Shown here one piece after another: positions 31,711 through 44,039 of a stretch of 64,000 bases of DNA; position 1 is the stretch's first letter, and every line of letters starts with the position of its first letter. Source of the stretch: Chrysaora quinquecirrha (lineage: Eukaryota; Cnidaria; Scyphozoa; Semaeostomeae; Pelagiidae); assembly GCA_014526335.1 (NCBI GenBank), contig JACTAT010000223.1:593570-657569 (forward strand), given 5' to 3'. The position numbers were made by a program, and so were the translations under genes. Below the pieces are notes generated by a model, which saw only the letters and a list, made by a program, of their open reading frames with translations, was not told the DNA's origin and searched no databases.

Positions 31711-32780
31711 AAAGTCAATGGTATTGACTTAAAGAGGAAATGAAACCAAAATTTATTTTCACTTAATCATTTTCTACCATAAAAAATACCCAGAAAAATA
31801 ATTTTTTTATTTTCTATCTAACGAGAAAGCCTGCAAAAAAAGCGCTGAAACGTATCAAAACTGCCAGATTTTTTTCAATAAGAATTGAGATAGGGGCTTG
31901 GGCACGAGCTATTGACTCTGATGCAAAGTTATGGACAAGTGATAAAAAATTCCCTCAATTGTGAGTCTGTTGGAACGTGTATAAAAATGTCTGGTATAGA
32001 ATAAGAAAGCTCATCATTGTCAGAAATATCGGCAGAGGAAGAGGAGGGAGCAGTTGCAGTTTATGGTGGTCCAGTCAACCATACCAGTTCGAGCCTCTAG
32101 CAGATAGTGACTCAAGTAGCAAAGATGATATTGGCAACCGCAACCACAATGGCCTAACTCCTGCAATGTTAAGAGAGAGATACGAAGGGGATGTGGAAGT
32201 CGGCTCCTGGTAGGTATATTTTAAAGTGAAATGAAATCTTTATATCAATCAATGCTCCACGGAGATCCGTCATGTGTTGTGTATGCATGAGTTGAAATGA
32301 ACAGTGAATTGTTTGCATCTTTCTCTTCAATCAGTTGTAGATGGGGAAGGTGCAGCATTGAAAATCTTGTTGGCGCCCTGGAATATCGATGTTAAAGTGA
32401 GGTCAAGGAAGCAAAGGGCAAACTAGAATTTGATGGTAGCATTGAGCACATATCATGTTTTACAGAACATGATGATTTCAATGCTATTTCAAATAGAACT
32501 GTGCTTAAAAATGTTGGCCCCTTGTTAAAAGACAGACAATGGTGAAAATATCGTTGACAGGCAGAGATGAGTGAGTACATAACTGTACCAACAATGTTAT
32601 GACCATTCCTTCATTTTTCATTTAAATTCTAAGCATTTAATTTGCAAATGGTTTTTAAAATTAAATTATTCTAACAAAAAGTTATTTTATGCAGATATTT
32701 GCGAGCAGTTGCATATCGTTGGTTGGCAAGGTGGCCATTTGGATACATGGGATGGGATAACTCCCGTCCTCTCCCAGCTT

Positions 32781-33077
32781 TAGATAGGTTAAATACCCTA
32801 GCCATCTAAGCAACTGCCTAACCAAGCTTTTAAAAGTTTAAAACACAACTTTGGATCGTTAAGATCAATTTAAGACCAGACAACATTTCGAAAAATGACT
32901 GGAAATTACTAAAATTGTGACGTCATCAAAATGACCAATTTTCCCCCAAATCTCTCTATATCTTCATTGATATCAGTTAGAATCATCAAATAAATGCATA
33001 TCTGAATAGAGCTAAATAAGGCCTTTCATATGATAAATAGTTTTTGTAAATTGGACCAAATTCTATATTTAGACTAT
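32781..33077 (+). repeat. Left TIR of element C
   Basis: About 297 bp, inverted match to 38611-38907; starts TAGATAGGTTAAATACCC; TGACGTCA at 32918-32925. Confidence 0.92.
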
Positions 33078-33387
33078 ATTTAGAATCAGCTACTTCCAGT
33101 GGTACTGCACATTGTGTCAAACAAATTTACATGATATGAGATGTTTAGAACATTATAATTGACTTGTTATTCTGTTTTATTATGTATACTTACCTATAGC
33201 ACTACAGGAAAACTCGCATAACTCGATTTCTCTTTAGTCAGATATTTCAAAGCTCAGAGAAAAGATGAGATCACAGTCTATTTTGTATAAATACTATCAA
33301 TATGTGTTATTAGTCAGACATTGGAGAATCAAAACGAACTTGGTGTTCTAAAGCGAGTTGGCTAACAGGAGTTTGACTGTCGACAAT
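33078..33387. other. Subterminal non-coding DNA of element C, left side
   Basis: AT-rich, no ORF. It should be the 3' untranslated part of the minus-strand gene. Confidence 0.6.
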
Positions 33388-36300
33388 TCATGGTATCCAT
33401 TCATCCCCAGAGTCTGCCCTCAAGAGAAATTTGGAAACTTCCCAATCACTTTGAGATTCACAGCTGCCAGCTGATGTTAGTTCATCGTTTGCAGATATTT
33501 CATTATCACCTTGATATTCGCTGTTACTAGCACTGGCTTCGACTTCCATATCTATCATCACTGCGCTTCTTACTTCTCTTCTCTTACTTCGTCTCCATTC
33601 GCTTTCATCTTCACTCTCTGCATCTGCATCTATCGGTCTCCTCATGACTTTTCCACCCATAATTTCTGAAGTTCATTGCTTGAGGGTTGATTTCTAAGCT
33701 GTTTAGCCAGATGTGAACCTGATAATGGACCCGCTTTAAAGCCTGGATCACAGAATCTGGATCAGGTGGGATGCACATCGAGGATTTGGTCTCCATCTCT
33801 TAGTATTAGCGTATTCTAGTTTGTAGATACGCTCCGTTCTTCATTCCTGTATACATTATGGTTCGCACAAATTCTTTGGCATCTTCAATATTTTCCTCAC
33901 TGAAGACTTCACCTTTCCCAAGATTTCTCAACAAGTCACATTTGTTCTGCGAATTATGTATTTTCTTTAACACCTTCACCTTACCGACTTTGTATAGGTA
34001 GGACGTTGTATCGGAACCTGTTATTGCATGGATGGCAGGAAGAGTGATGCATACTTTTGGACCCAGAAACTTACAGATGGCGCTGATGTTTGCGTACTTA
34101 TTATGCTCATATTTAAAATTGCTGTTCTATTTGGCATTTTTCATATGCCCATATTAGCAGAATAAGAACATCTGTATCCTTTGATACTATGACAACATCA
34201 CTGTGTGCCATTGAAGCATGCAAAATTAGACGGGACTCACCTGCAGGGGTGGTAAACTGTATAAGGGACTTCAACCATTCCTTGTAAGTTTTCTTTGGTC
34301 GAAGTGTGCAAATTGCAGCTAAGCCATCAATAAACCTGGAACAGTTCTTTGGCATATTTTCCAAAATCGAATCAGATTTGGTGATCAAATAATTTCTTAG
34401 CGATGCTTTGTCAGATTGTCTAAGGCATGCATCAGTTGTTGCTAATGCCAAAGGCACTGTTCTAATTGGGTACTGACATCCCTCTTCCAGTGTAACAGAC
34501 TTTGCAATGATCAGACCGAATGCCTGGCCGTCTTCTTGCAATAAATCGCTAATGTTTTTTTTCTTCTTTTCGAAACCATTGGTCAACTTAACTCTCTTAG
34601 TTGGCTCAAAATACCCTTTCCTTGCGCTCTTAAGTCTATCATTGACAAACTCTACAAACAACGCATTTCCTGTACGTGGAACATCAAGCATATCTCTGAC
34701 TACAGATCTTCTATCTCTACACCAGTATGGAGGATTTTTGGTCGGCATGATGAATCAAAAGGATTGACACCATATTTGCTTAACTGGAGCTTCAGATGTT
34801 TTACGTGTTCTGCATGGTTCTTCTTTCCACCTGGAGTTAGTTCTTTGTGCTTTGAGGTTGTTTTCAAAATAAGATGCTCTCTAAACATCTCTTGGAGTTT
34901 ACTATGAGTATGGATTGTTCAAACCCATGTATTTACAGCTGTGGAGTTGGTGCTGAACCCGGCCCTGAAAGGTCCTGCAGTTCCCTTCCTTTCCTTATTA
35001 AATAACTCCGTTATTAAATCACTGTGAATCGTCGAACACTTTCCACCTCCAATGCTCCCTCAGAATCCTTTCAACTTCAGCACTTCAAACGCTGGGTGAT
35101 TCTGTTGCTGTAAAGAACGCAAATAGACATGTTGATAGCTACAATATCTCGCGTAATTCCGGTGATTGAAGGCAAATACTTGGTTGACCACGTCTTGTTC
35201 AGACTGGAGATGTTGCTCAATGTTTCCCTCCCTTACAGCTGAAACCATTGCAAGCATACAAGAATCGTCTCTTAGATATGCAATAGTCATGCTTCCTTCA
35301 GAGTTATCTTGTGCCTCATGCCTCACTTAGATTTCTTATTAAAATTTGAAATTCTGCTGAATTCGTAACTCTCTCTAATGTGCTGGGAGCTGGCTCCTTT
35401 CTTAAATCAACCAGAAAAGACAGCAATGCTGGTGCTGTGCTGGCATGATTATCCGTTATTTCCTCCACTTTGAATTGCACAAGGGAATCAAAGCATTCTT
35501 TATGCAATCTTATGCATCTGTAGTAGTGCCGTCCCTCAAAAGCCTGATCAGCTGATCCCAATGCTATCACACCCGAGTCGACACACCATTGCTTGTATCC
35601 TCTGCAGCTATGCCGTTTGTAAAGCAATTTTTTGTCTCACACGTAGCTGGTGGAAGCCTCCCATTAGCAACACTATGTTTTTGTACAGATCTTGATTCTT
35701 CCAGAGTATGTGACACAATTTAGAATAAACTGCTTCGTCTGAATGCACGAATATATATGGTACCTCTAGGTCCACCATAATTTCTAATAGAAAATCGAGG
35801 TATTCTTTACATACTGGATATTCTGGTGGCTCTGCAGTTACTGGCAAGTATTCCTGAACACATTTTTCAGTTACAACGTTAGAGACCATCTTATTGAAAG
35901 AAGTCCAGGAACCGAGTAATCGTAATTCTTTGCCATCTATTTCCAAAGGTAGAGACCCTGCAGCCGACCACACAATATCTTTCTCAAAGCATGCATCAAC
36001 TTCCTCAGAAGCATTTGGCTTGTCAGCATAATTCGGGATGATTGGAGGTCCAGCATGTTTTCCAAGTAAATAAGGGGCCACCTCTGCTTGTTCATTGTCT
36101 ATGTTGTCGCAAATATCAAGTTTTTGTTCTGCTTCTGAACCAATTGTCTCAATATTCTCCTTTTCCTTGTTAGTTCGCAACTGAGAAAGGGTCTTGTTGG
36201 TATCGTGAGTCGTGCCTGCACCTGTCATTGTTTCTTGCCTTCCATTGTTGTTATCCAGTGTACTGTTTGTGCAAACTCCCTTGCGCAAATTTGATAAAAG

Positions 36301-37612
36301 GAGCTGTCTCGACGAAATCATTCTTGACCATGCCATGTTTTGGGTTCTTATGTCTTAATAAGAAATGGTGTGATTACATTTGTGTAGCATGTTTGCTACT
36401 TCTTTGCTGCCAGTCATTCTGTGAATGACAAGCCCCATGACGGCTTGCTTAAGACTTGGCTCTTTTGTGATGAGGCTTTCCCGATCTTTATGGCCTTAAT
36501 GTGAGAATTGGTACAGGCGTAACCATATTCATTTTTCACAGCAAAATCATACATTGTGTAGAAAATAGCGTTGTAAAAGCTCTGTAATGGTCCACGGTCT
36601 AGCATTTCCCTCAGTTCGCTTGGAGTTAAAGGCCATTGTCTCTTATGATTGGGACTGTGCAATTGCAGATGGATTATTCTGCTGACAACCTGCCTAAATC
36701 ATCATCTCTCAACCCACAGCCATGAAGGGCTGCAATGGCATATTCACAAGGATTCACGTCAGCTGCATGTACCAAAAGGTATTTGCCAGCTGGGAAAAAA
36801 ACAATGCTTTCCTTGAATTCCATAATGAGCTTTTTCTTCAGTGTTGATGTATATTCAACTGCAGGTATGGATAGTCCCTGTTCATCACTTATGTTCTTTA
36901 TGTCTTCCAAAAGCTCATTAAGAAGAAAAGCGGAAGGGCCAGAGCAAACTTTATGTGGCACCACTGATGGTAAAAAACATCAACGGCAAAAATGTTGTGA
37001 GACTGGCTGCTCGACAGAATATCCAAATGTTTCGATGCTTGGTAAAAGCGATGCGACAGATCTTTCATGTATATATTCTTCCTCTCTATTAGACCCGTCT
37101 GTGCACTTTCAACAGAACAACAACCAAGGCCACCTTCGTTGTATTTATTGTTATTGCTGTCACGCTCAGAGTCGCACAGTGACGTTTAACACAAAACAGT
37201 GACGTTTAACTTGCGACAGTTTTCTTGCTGTACGTACTTCAGTGTCAATTGGTGCAACATTGCTGTTAGTTGCAGAAATGTTTTCAATTTCTTGTGCATC
37301 CTTATCTATCATGCCATAATTTTGTATGTAGCGCCCACTGTTACTAGCGACAGTGCGACATTTTTTGTGAACTTCACCTGATGCCATATTCATATCTTTA
37401 ATCTTTTCATACAATTCTGTGAAGCGATGTTTAGGCTCATAAATAGGAATATTTATCATCGACCATGTTTTAGCATCTGCTTTGAAATTTGCCCATCCCT
37501 TGTCTCCAAGTTTTTGACTCTTTTCCTTTGCACCAATAACACCATTGCACAGAATGCAGGGCCTCTCATTTTTTCTAGTCTCTGGGCTCAAGAATGGTTT
37601 TGAAGACTGCAT
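33388..37612 (-). pseudogene. Large XPG/PIN-like transposon protein of element C (about 1300 residues, several frame breaks)
   Basis: The ATG at 37612 opens MQSSKPFLSPETRKNERP and a cysteine motif (CILCNG). Later N-terminal parts show FYHQ and CHIKF, a second cysteine/histidine group. ORFs then follow in order: 36964-36674, 36662-36414, 36336-35608, 35627-35316, 35326-35060, 34888-34700, 34748-34113. The nuclease-like core lies at 34230-33900: VVIVSKDTDVLILLIWAY and HAITGSDTTSYLYKVGKVK, with acidic positions typical of FEN1/XPG-type PIN folds. The C-terminus is IPPDPDSVIQALKR and an acidic tail ending at 33388. Frames change near 37170, 36970, 36670, 36400, 35610, 35325, 34900, 34750, 34113 and 33660. 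Proteins of this type are common and unnamed in cnidarians; Academ transposases are described with XPG and a Cys8 finger. Confidence 0.72.
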
Positions 37613-38610
37613 GACTGATCTGTTAAAATTAAGCTTAATATCAATAATCTACCAATGTTTGAAATGGTTGCAAGGACTTACTTTGTTTTACGTTATGGAA
37701 TAGTCAAGTTTTAACATATTGATGACAATAATTAAGCTAATTTTCTTACAATACCAACATGCGAATAATTTGATAAGCAGACTTGAAGTAAACTGATTTG
37801 GTAAACGGATTTATATCCTTTACAGATCATATTTCAGAATAATTTCAAAATCATATTCCTTTGCATACATTTCAAAACTTAGGGCTTCTACCCCTTGGCA
37901 CCCTGTGCACTGTCATTTATGTATCATGGTTACTCTTGGGTTATCAATAATAGAGGGAAAGCAAAAATGGGGCTGAAAATTAAACTATAAGTTAAATATC
38001 CACTAAATATGATTAAATATCGAATGGATTAGATATCAATAGATTAGATATCAAAGGCTTGTCATGATAAGTGGTGAACATCATGTCTAATACACGTATT
38101 TCTTTTTTTATAAGAAACTTGTTATAAGAAACCCCAACTCTCGAATTGCTAAAAATTGCTCGAATTGTTACTTACCATTTAGTCCCAAAACAAAGCATTT
38201 GGAAATTACAGTCTGTTTAGAAGTAAGAATAATCTTTCACAATATTGTCTCAAAAACTTTCACCAAGATTCATATGACAGATATAGAATAAAAGATGAGT
38301 TACTAGTTAGATTTTACTTTGGTAAATTATTACTTATACGGGTTTACTCCACTTGATAATACGAGATTGAAGTTGTGGTCATTTCCTTACTAATAACAAG
38401 AACTAGAAAGCACTCTTCCCATATCTTCTTCCTGTGTGTAATCTGTTTGTTCCAGACAGAAATATGACTCCTCTAACATTTTAAGAAGAAAATGAATTGT
38501 TTAGAAAAGTTACAAACTATGGAACACATCAAAAGATAGTTTGAAATAAAAACGAAGCAACAAATATCACGTTTAGCACGTAGTTTTGTTGTTTCAAAAA
38601 TGATAACGTC
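37613..38610. other. Subterminal non-coding DNA of element C, right side (5' side of its gene)
   Basis: One kb of AT-rich sequence between the gene start and the right TIR. It holds a GATATC/TTAAATATC-rich stretch near 37995-38065 and no convincing ORF. It should contain the promoter or a 5' intron. Confidence 0.5.
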
Positions 38611-38907
38611 ATAGTCTAAATATAGAACTTGGTCCAATTTACAAAAACTATATATCATATGAAAGGCCTTATCTAGCTCTATTCAGATATGCATTTATTT
38701 GATGATTGTAACTGATATCAATGAAGATATGGCGAGATTTATGGAAAAATTGGTCATTTAGGTGACGTCACAATTTTGGTAACTTCCGGTCATTTTTCGA
38801 AATGTTGTCTTGTCTTAAATTGATCTTAACGATCAAAAGTTGTGTTTTAAACTTTAAAAAGCTTGGTTAGGCAGTTGCTTAGATGGCTAGGGTATTTACC
38901 CTGTCTA
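38611..38907 (-). repeat. Right TIR of element C
   Basis: Inverted copy of 32781-33077; TGACGTCA at 38763-38770; ends CCTGTCTA before CTT. Confidence 0.92.
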
Positions 38908-38986
38908 CTTGATCTATCAAAACATCCACGGAAGGTATCAAAGTGCTGCTGCTCAGGGCTATAAAGATGCAGAAAGGAGAAACTAA

Positions 38987-39328
38987 TAGAAGTATGAAAA
39001 TCTTAAGTCTTACACTGCTTTTTTCTTTTGGGGGGTAATGGTGTGATATATACAATGCGTTCCTTCTGGATTAATTTGACTAATTTATTAGCAATATATA
39101 ACTAGGGTAGTTAATTTTGTAGGATCTTAATTATTCATGCCTGATTATAAGGTAAGTAATACATTTCTCAACAACGACTAGATAATCTAATACAATAGAA
39201 GCAATGACAATAATATTGATTAAAATTGATTTGAACAAAATGATTTTAGGGGCAGGAATTCTTTGGATGACCTTTTCATGGATTCCATAGATGACCTTTC
39301 CACTTCTTGCATAGAGGCCGTCTTCTTG
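38987..39328. other. Intergenic, no feature seen
   Basis: AT-rich gap between the end of the P2X7-like gene and the 3' end of the minus-strand THAP transposase gene. A G run (39031-39037) is the only notable item. Confidence 0.5.
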
Positions 39329-42300
39329 CTACAGACAGCGAATCTGCTCCTCTCTTGTCTGCTCTCTTTTCCATAACTTCTTGTTCTTCAGCTGTAAAAA
39401 CATTCATCATTTTAGCATTAGATTTTAATAATTAAATCCTCTTGCAGAGCACCGTTCAATTGTTGGAAGCAAAGTAAAAACAAAAAACTTTATTTACCTG
39501 ATGGAAACAGTGTGACTTCTTTTGCATGTCTCTCTTTGTCTTGTTGTACTGCTTCACTTTTCCTTTCTCGATTTTGAAACTGGTCAACAAGCGATCCTGG
39601 TTGCCTTTTTCGTGTTCTTCTGTTACTTCAGATAATTCCTTTGCTATTGCTGACAGTAACAGATCCATGATTCCTTGAACATATCCTTTGAAAAAAATAT
39701 GATATATACCATAAAGCATTAAGAAAATAAATAATTTAGCTTTTTGGACAAATAACTTTGCATACTTACCGTAAGCTGGCACAACAGGAATCCGTCTGAC
39801 AATTTCTTGGCCCAGTCTGTATTTTGGATAAGAGACTTTGAAATATTCTTCTCCTGTCTTTGATATCATTGTTTTTCGTTGAATGTTTTCATTGAAATGT
39901 AAAGTTGTAATTGCATGTCTAAAAAAGGTGGTGGTTTAATTATTCTGTTGATATTGATAGAATGTTCTCCAAATACATGCCCCCTTTAGGAAATGAAAAG
40001 TTGAAAAGTATTTTTCAGTAGCTGTTGAAATCAAATAGCTTTATTAATTCTCCTTGATTTATTATAACCAAATAACAATAAATACACAAGAAAACTGCAG
40101 ATTTTTTTTTCCAATAATGTACACACATTTTTACTTGCAGACTCATAGCATTTACATTCATAGATTGCAGCTCTTTTTGTTCCAGGTGTTAATTTGAGAA
40201 GTTTATGAAAGTGCTGTATGATATTGATTTAAAGCATCTTACCTAACATTGGTGCCCATCCAGGAAAAATGCAACATTATTGGATTCCATTGATTCAATG
40301 TGGAATGAAAGCTCTCCAAGCAATTGGTTTGATCATTGGATGAAAGCATTTTTATTGCTTTACACAATTTGCTGTCAGATATAACTGCTTTCAGCTTGTC
40401 AAATGCCTCTGTACCTGTAAATATGAGACAATGATATTGTTTCATCGAAAAGTTGAAATAAAGTGAAAAAGGGTACACAACACAAGGAAAGCAATCAAAA
40501 CTTTGGACAATACCTATTTTAATCCAGTTTCTGCGTTCAGCAATTGGTTCATGCACACATTTTGGGAAAAGTGAATCTTCGTGATTGTTGGGCTTGTTTG
40601 CAATATGATTGAGGAAAGATTTCCATTTTGCCAAAGTAAGATCTCCAAATGCTGCTTTAGTGGATGTTGCGCACCAGTATAAATGATTTCGAATACCTTT
40701 GATCCACAGCAAAAGTTTCTCACACCCTTTCTCCTTCCCAATTCTGGTGGTCCTCTTGATGATAGACTTTCCGACATACCAGGGATCAAAATAATGCTTG
40801 GTAAGTGGCTGCTGCTCTCTTAACCATTTGGCAATGCTATTATGCCTGTCTGCTATAAAAGTTGGCAGAGTCACAGAATACGATTGCAAAAATTTAAAGG
40901 CACGTTTTACTCCTTCCAGCTCCATCTGAGTACTCCCTTTGGTCTCATTTGCCGGTACAAATGAAAAATGTGTTTTAATAAATGTAAAAATGGGTATTGC
41001 ACCCTAGGTTACAGTATCGTGCCCTGCTGAAAGGACTTTAATATCGGGCAAAACAACAGCCATTGCTGAAAATGTAAGATAAGTTGAAGAAAATTTTGTG
41101 TCATAAAATATCTTGAAGACAGTGCTGTGGCACTTTTGCTCCTCTTTTTTGGTACATTTTATTGTAAACTAGCAAACCGTTTCTAGGTTGAAATTGCTCT
41201 GGAAGTTGGGTTTTTTACAACCAAGTCAAAGGAAGAAGTGAAAACAAAGTGACAAAGTAAAAAGTATCTTGTTTGTATGAAATATTAGGACCATGGTCCT
41301 ATATTTCGATTGTAGGATACTTGCAGTGCAGTGCAAAGAATGAGTTATACCAAAAAAATTTAAATCATATGTATAATAACTGTTTGATTCTATTCCAGAT
41401 GAATCTTACCTGGACAATCTCAAAATGAACAATTTTCATAATTGAAGGACAGAACATAGTATAAGCACCATATTTGACACAGTGGCCCATGGAATCAAAA
41501 CGACCATCACCACACCATAACAAGTCATCCCTTTTTGCAAGCACATTTATCAGATCTAAGCGATAAGTCTCCCAGTGTTTGAGAACTGCTGGAAAAAGAA
41601 ATTTCTTTTTGTGATAGTAGTAGGTTCTGGCCGTATATGCTGATAATCCCATATGCCCAAAAACAAGAAGCAATTTGCTGATTGACGCTCCAGCCATGAG
41701 ACTTCCAAAGCTTAGCAACAAATTCCCTGCTGGAAAACCAGCCTTGATGGTAGGCTGCGAATTCCAAATGAAAGATTTTAGTCCACATGTGAGACAGTTT
41801 TGGCTGATTTTTACCATTTTTCCATTCCTTTTCATGGATACATTTGGATTTTCAGTCTTGCATTTAAAACAAAGCATTGTAAAAAGATTAACAAGCATTG
41901 AGTAGAATATCACAAATTTCGGTTCAGTCCCAACTGAGTATTTCAAGTCACTGAAAAAATAAACGTCTTCTTAATAAGGTGAATGCTTTTTTCCTTTGTT
42001 CATTTTTGACAACTGTTTCAAAAATCATATAACTATCTTGCGAGTCAGTTATATATTTTACCTGATGTTTCCTCTTGTGAAATTGTTCATATTGTCATCA
42101 TCATCATTATTTTTACTGTCGATTTCTTCTTCATTAATAAATTTGGCATCTATTTTGCTCTCCAAGCACCAGTCAGAGTCATTGTCACGTACTTCGCTGT
42201 CACATACTTTGTCAGCGGAATCTGAAAGGTTTTCTTCTTCGACCTCCTGTGATACACTGGCTTTACTTGAAGCTGAACAGCTTGCTTCTGTTGCCTGAGC

Positions 42301-43500
42301 TGCTTTATTTTTCTTTTCAGATAATTGATTGCCTGCAAGTGAATATAAAACAAAAGGGTTGATTGCTTCTCTAAAAGTATGTATCTAAGCTTGTTGTTGG
42401 TACGTAGCATAAAATAAGCTCTGCTTACATTCACTTGTTTGGTTATCTTTGCTCTCTGTTTATTTAATTTTTGATGCTGTCCATTTAATCTTCGTTTCAT
42501 ATTCTTCAAATCTTTTGATTTCTTCTTGCAGTCTTCGCAGTTTTCAATGGGTGTCTTGACATAAAAATCCAGTTCTGGGGCTGCTAAGCTGGGTTCACTG
42601 CTAGTTTTAGAAGATTACGCTTCAAATGTATCAGTTTTAGAAGATGATGCTTCAAGAAACATTGATTCTGATCTGCTTGATTCCGCATCACTTTCGAAGG
42701 TTGATCCCACATTCATTACATCACGCATAAGCTGCAAAATATGTATGTAATATTGTATATTCATCTAAAATCACTGAAATACCACATTTCCTCTAACAAG
42801 AGCCGTAACATCTAAAGGATTGTAGAGGCATTTATTGAAGGACTCGAGCATAAAGTTTATTATTCTTATTATTTATAATTTTAATAAAAATTCCGCTGTT
42901 ATAGTTATGCGCTTATAAGAGGGCAGCCCTTGTTTGGGGATTTAAAGGTGTAGCGCTTGTCGGATGATATACGAATAGGTACAATATAAAACCAACATGT
43001 CTTTATACATTCTTGGTATTGAATATGACGTACTGTATATACATACATATACACATACATATACATTTTGTTAATTCGTCATTATACATATGATATGCTA
43101 TATTTATTTTCTGTTTTCTTGATGAATGAAATTAAATATAACCAGGTGTAGATTCTCGCTAACCTTCCTTCGTTCACGTTTCGATGGCGATTTCGGTTTC
43201 TCTTCTTTATTGGCAGAGACCAAGTAGATAGGTACGGCATCTCTCTGTAAAAACTTTTTTGTTTTTGAAGTGTCGAATCCTTCAAGTTGGCCAGCTAAAT
43301 TTTCATGTAGCAACTAGCTTCAAAATGATCAAAGCAAAGGACAGGGTTGGAATATAGTTTAGGGTCAAAATTAGGCCTACGCTTCCCAACAAATCTAACC
43401 CACTGTCGATTAATATTTTGATCTTTTGGAAAACGATGGAGGTTGATGCCCTTCGTTTTGCTATTATTACAGCAGCTTTTATTGTCTAGAGTGCCTGCCG
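39329..43500 (-). pseudogene. Nine-exon THAP-domain transposase (Kolobok-like), lightly damaged
   Basis: Exons on the minus strand: THAP exon about 43500-43164; 42731-42429; 42332-42062; 41950-41410; about 40960-40514; 40414-40253; 39918-39770; 39685-39498; 39391-39329, nearly all with GT-AG borders joining in phase. THAP signs: INLHRFPKD, RQWVRFVGKRRPNF, CFDHFEAS, KKFLQRDAVPI. A coiled coil (CEDCKKKSKDLKNMKRR) and an acidic linker follow. The catalytic core shows LLWCGDGRFDSMGHCVKYGAY (first D), TFIADRHNSIAKW (second D) and NCLESFHSTLNQW (E), plus HYFDPWYVGKSI and RNHLYWCA, a pattern I associate with Kolobok-type transposases. Damage: a TAG/frame change near 43300 in the THAP exon and TAA at 42615-42617. 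No TIRs were found by eye, so boundaries are unknown. Confidence 0.72.
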
Positions 43501-44039
43501 GAGTACCAAATTTTAGTATTCTTATCGGTCTCCATCGTTCTCTGTGATCTTATGTAGCAAAAAGCTAGAATGATGTCAAAATCGCGAAATAAAATAAATT
43601 TTGCACGCGTCCATAACTTTACATCACAGAATTGGAAACGAGGCTTGTCTAAAAGGGTGATTTGGTGCCACATTTTCATTGCAAAATAATTGTTACGTTT
43701 ACCCCCATAGTTCAGGCAAGTTCACCCCATTTAGGATAAAATTTTCAAAGAAGGGGTAATTTAAAACAGGCATTCAGAATATAAATTAAAAGAAGGGCTT
43801 CATTTCCTCAGGGAGCGGTCATAAATTATTGCAGGGACCGGGGCGGAAGCATATGAGGAGGGGTCTGAAAATTTTTAGGGTAAATTCATTGGGGTCTGAA
43901 ATTTTTAGAAGAATTTATGCTGGGGTCTGAAAATAAATAAGCCAGATTTTGACTGTTTTCAAAAATATTTCAATGTTCTAGATTTCAACTTGACTATTAA
44001 TCACTTTTCTGGAAACATTATGCAGACTTTCAAAATTAT
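43501..44039. other. Non-coding gap with three 31-bp repeats
   Basis: The interval between the THAP transposase and the SAM gene's 3' end. The notable content is the GGGGTCTGAAA block at 43860-43950 and, just left of it, CAGGGAGCGGTCATAAATTATTG (43820 region), a word that resembles DNA-transposon termini. The rest is AT-rich. Confidence 0.5.
43860..43950. repeat. Three tandem 31-bp units headed by GGGGTCT (left block)
   Basis: GGGGTCTGAAA occurs at 43860, 43891 and 43922. A matching block in the same orientation lies at 54489-54575 (30-31 bp spacing), beyond the far side of the SAM/DDE-like gene pair. Confidence 0.85.

Larger units (their letters stand above)
32781..38907 (-). mobile_element. 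Academ-like DNA transposon C, 6127 bp, in exon of P2X7-like gene
   Basis: TIRs of about 297 bp (32781-33077, 38611-38907) end in TAGATAGG and TAGACAGG. The 3-bp duplication is CTT (32778-32780, 38908-38910). Removing the element and one CTT joins the P2X7-like exon in frame (PLPA to LIYQN), which proves both ends. One large minus-strand gene of the XPG/PIN-like family fills it (37612-33388). Terminus TAG, 3-bp duplication, TIR with TGACGTCA and gene content are shared with element A. Best known fit: Academ superfamily. Confidence 0.85.
31987..38986 (+). pseudogene. P2X7-like zinc-binding C-terminal domain gene, split by a transposon
   Basis: Exon 1 begins at ATG 31987 (MSGIE, one in-frame TAA, then acidic SEISAEEEEG) and includes PYQFEPLADSDSSS; its donor is at 32210. 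Exon 2 (32335-32570) gives CRWGRCSIENL, EYRC, SIEHISCFTEHDDFNAI. Exon 3 (from 32695) gives YLRAVAYRWLARWPFGYMG and continues after the Academ-like insert (38911) with IYQNIHGRYQSA to a TAA at 38984. This is the cysteine/tryptophan-rich ballast domain of P2X7 receptors, widespread without the channel part in cnidarians. Frame breaks in exons 1 and 2 make it a pseudogene or a badly assembled gene. Function of such stand-alone proteins is unknown. Confidence 0.7.

Noticed and set aside
39000..43760. TIRs with TTAA duplication around the THAP transposase gene
   Set aside because: Looked for on both sides because of the Kolobok-like core; no matching inverted ends were found by eye.
43860..43950. 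CRISPR-like array
   Set aside because: Only three degenerate units with no unique spacers, in a eukaryotic context.
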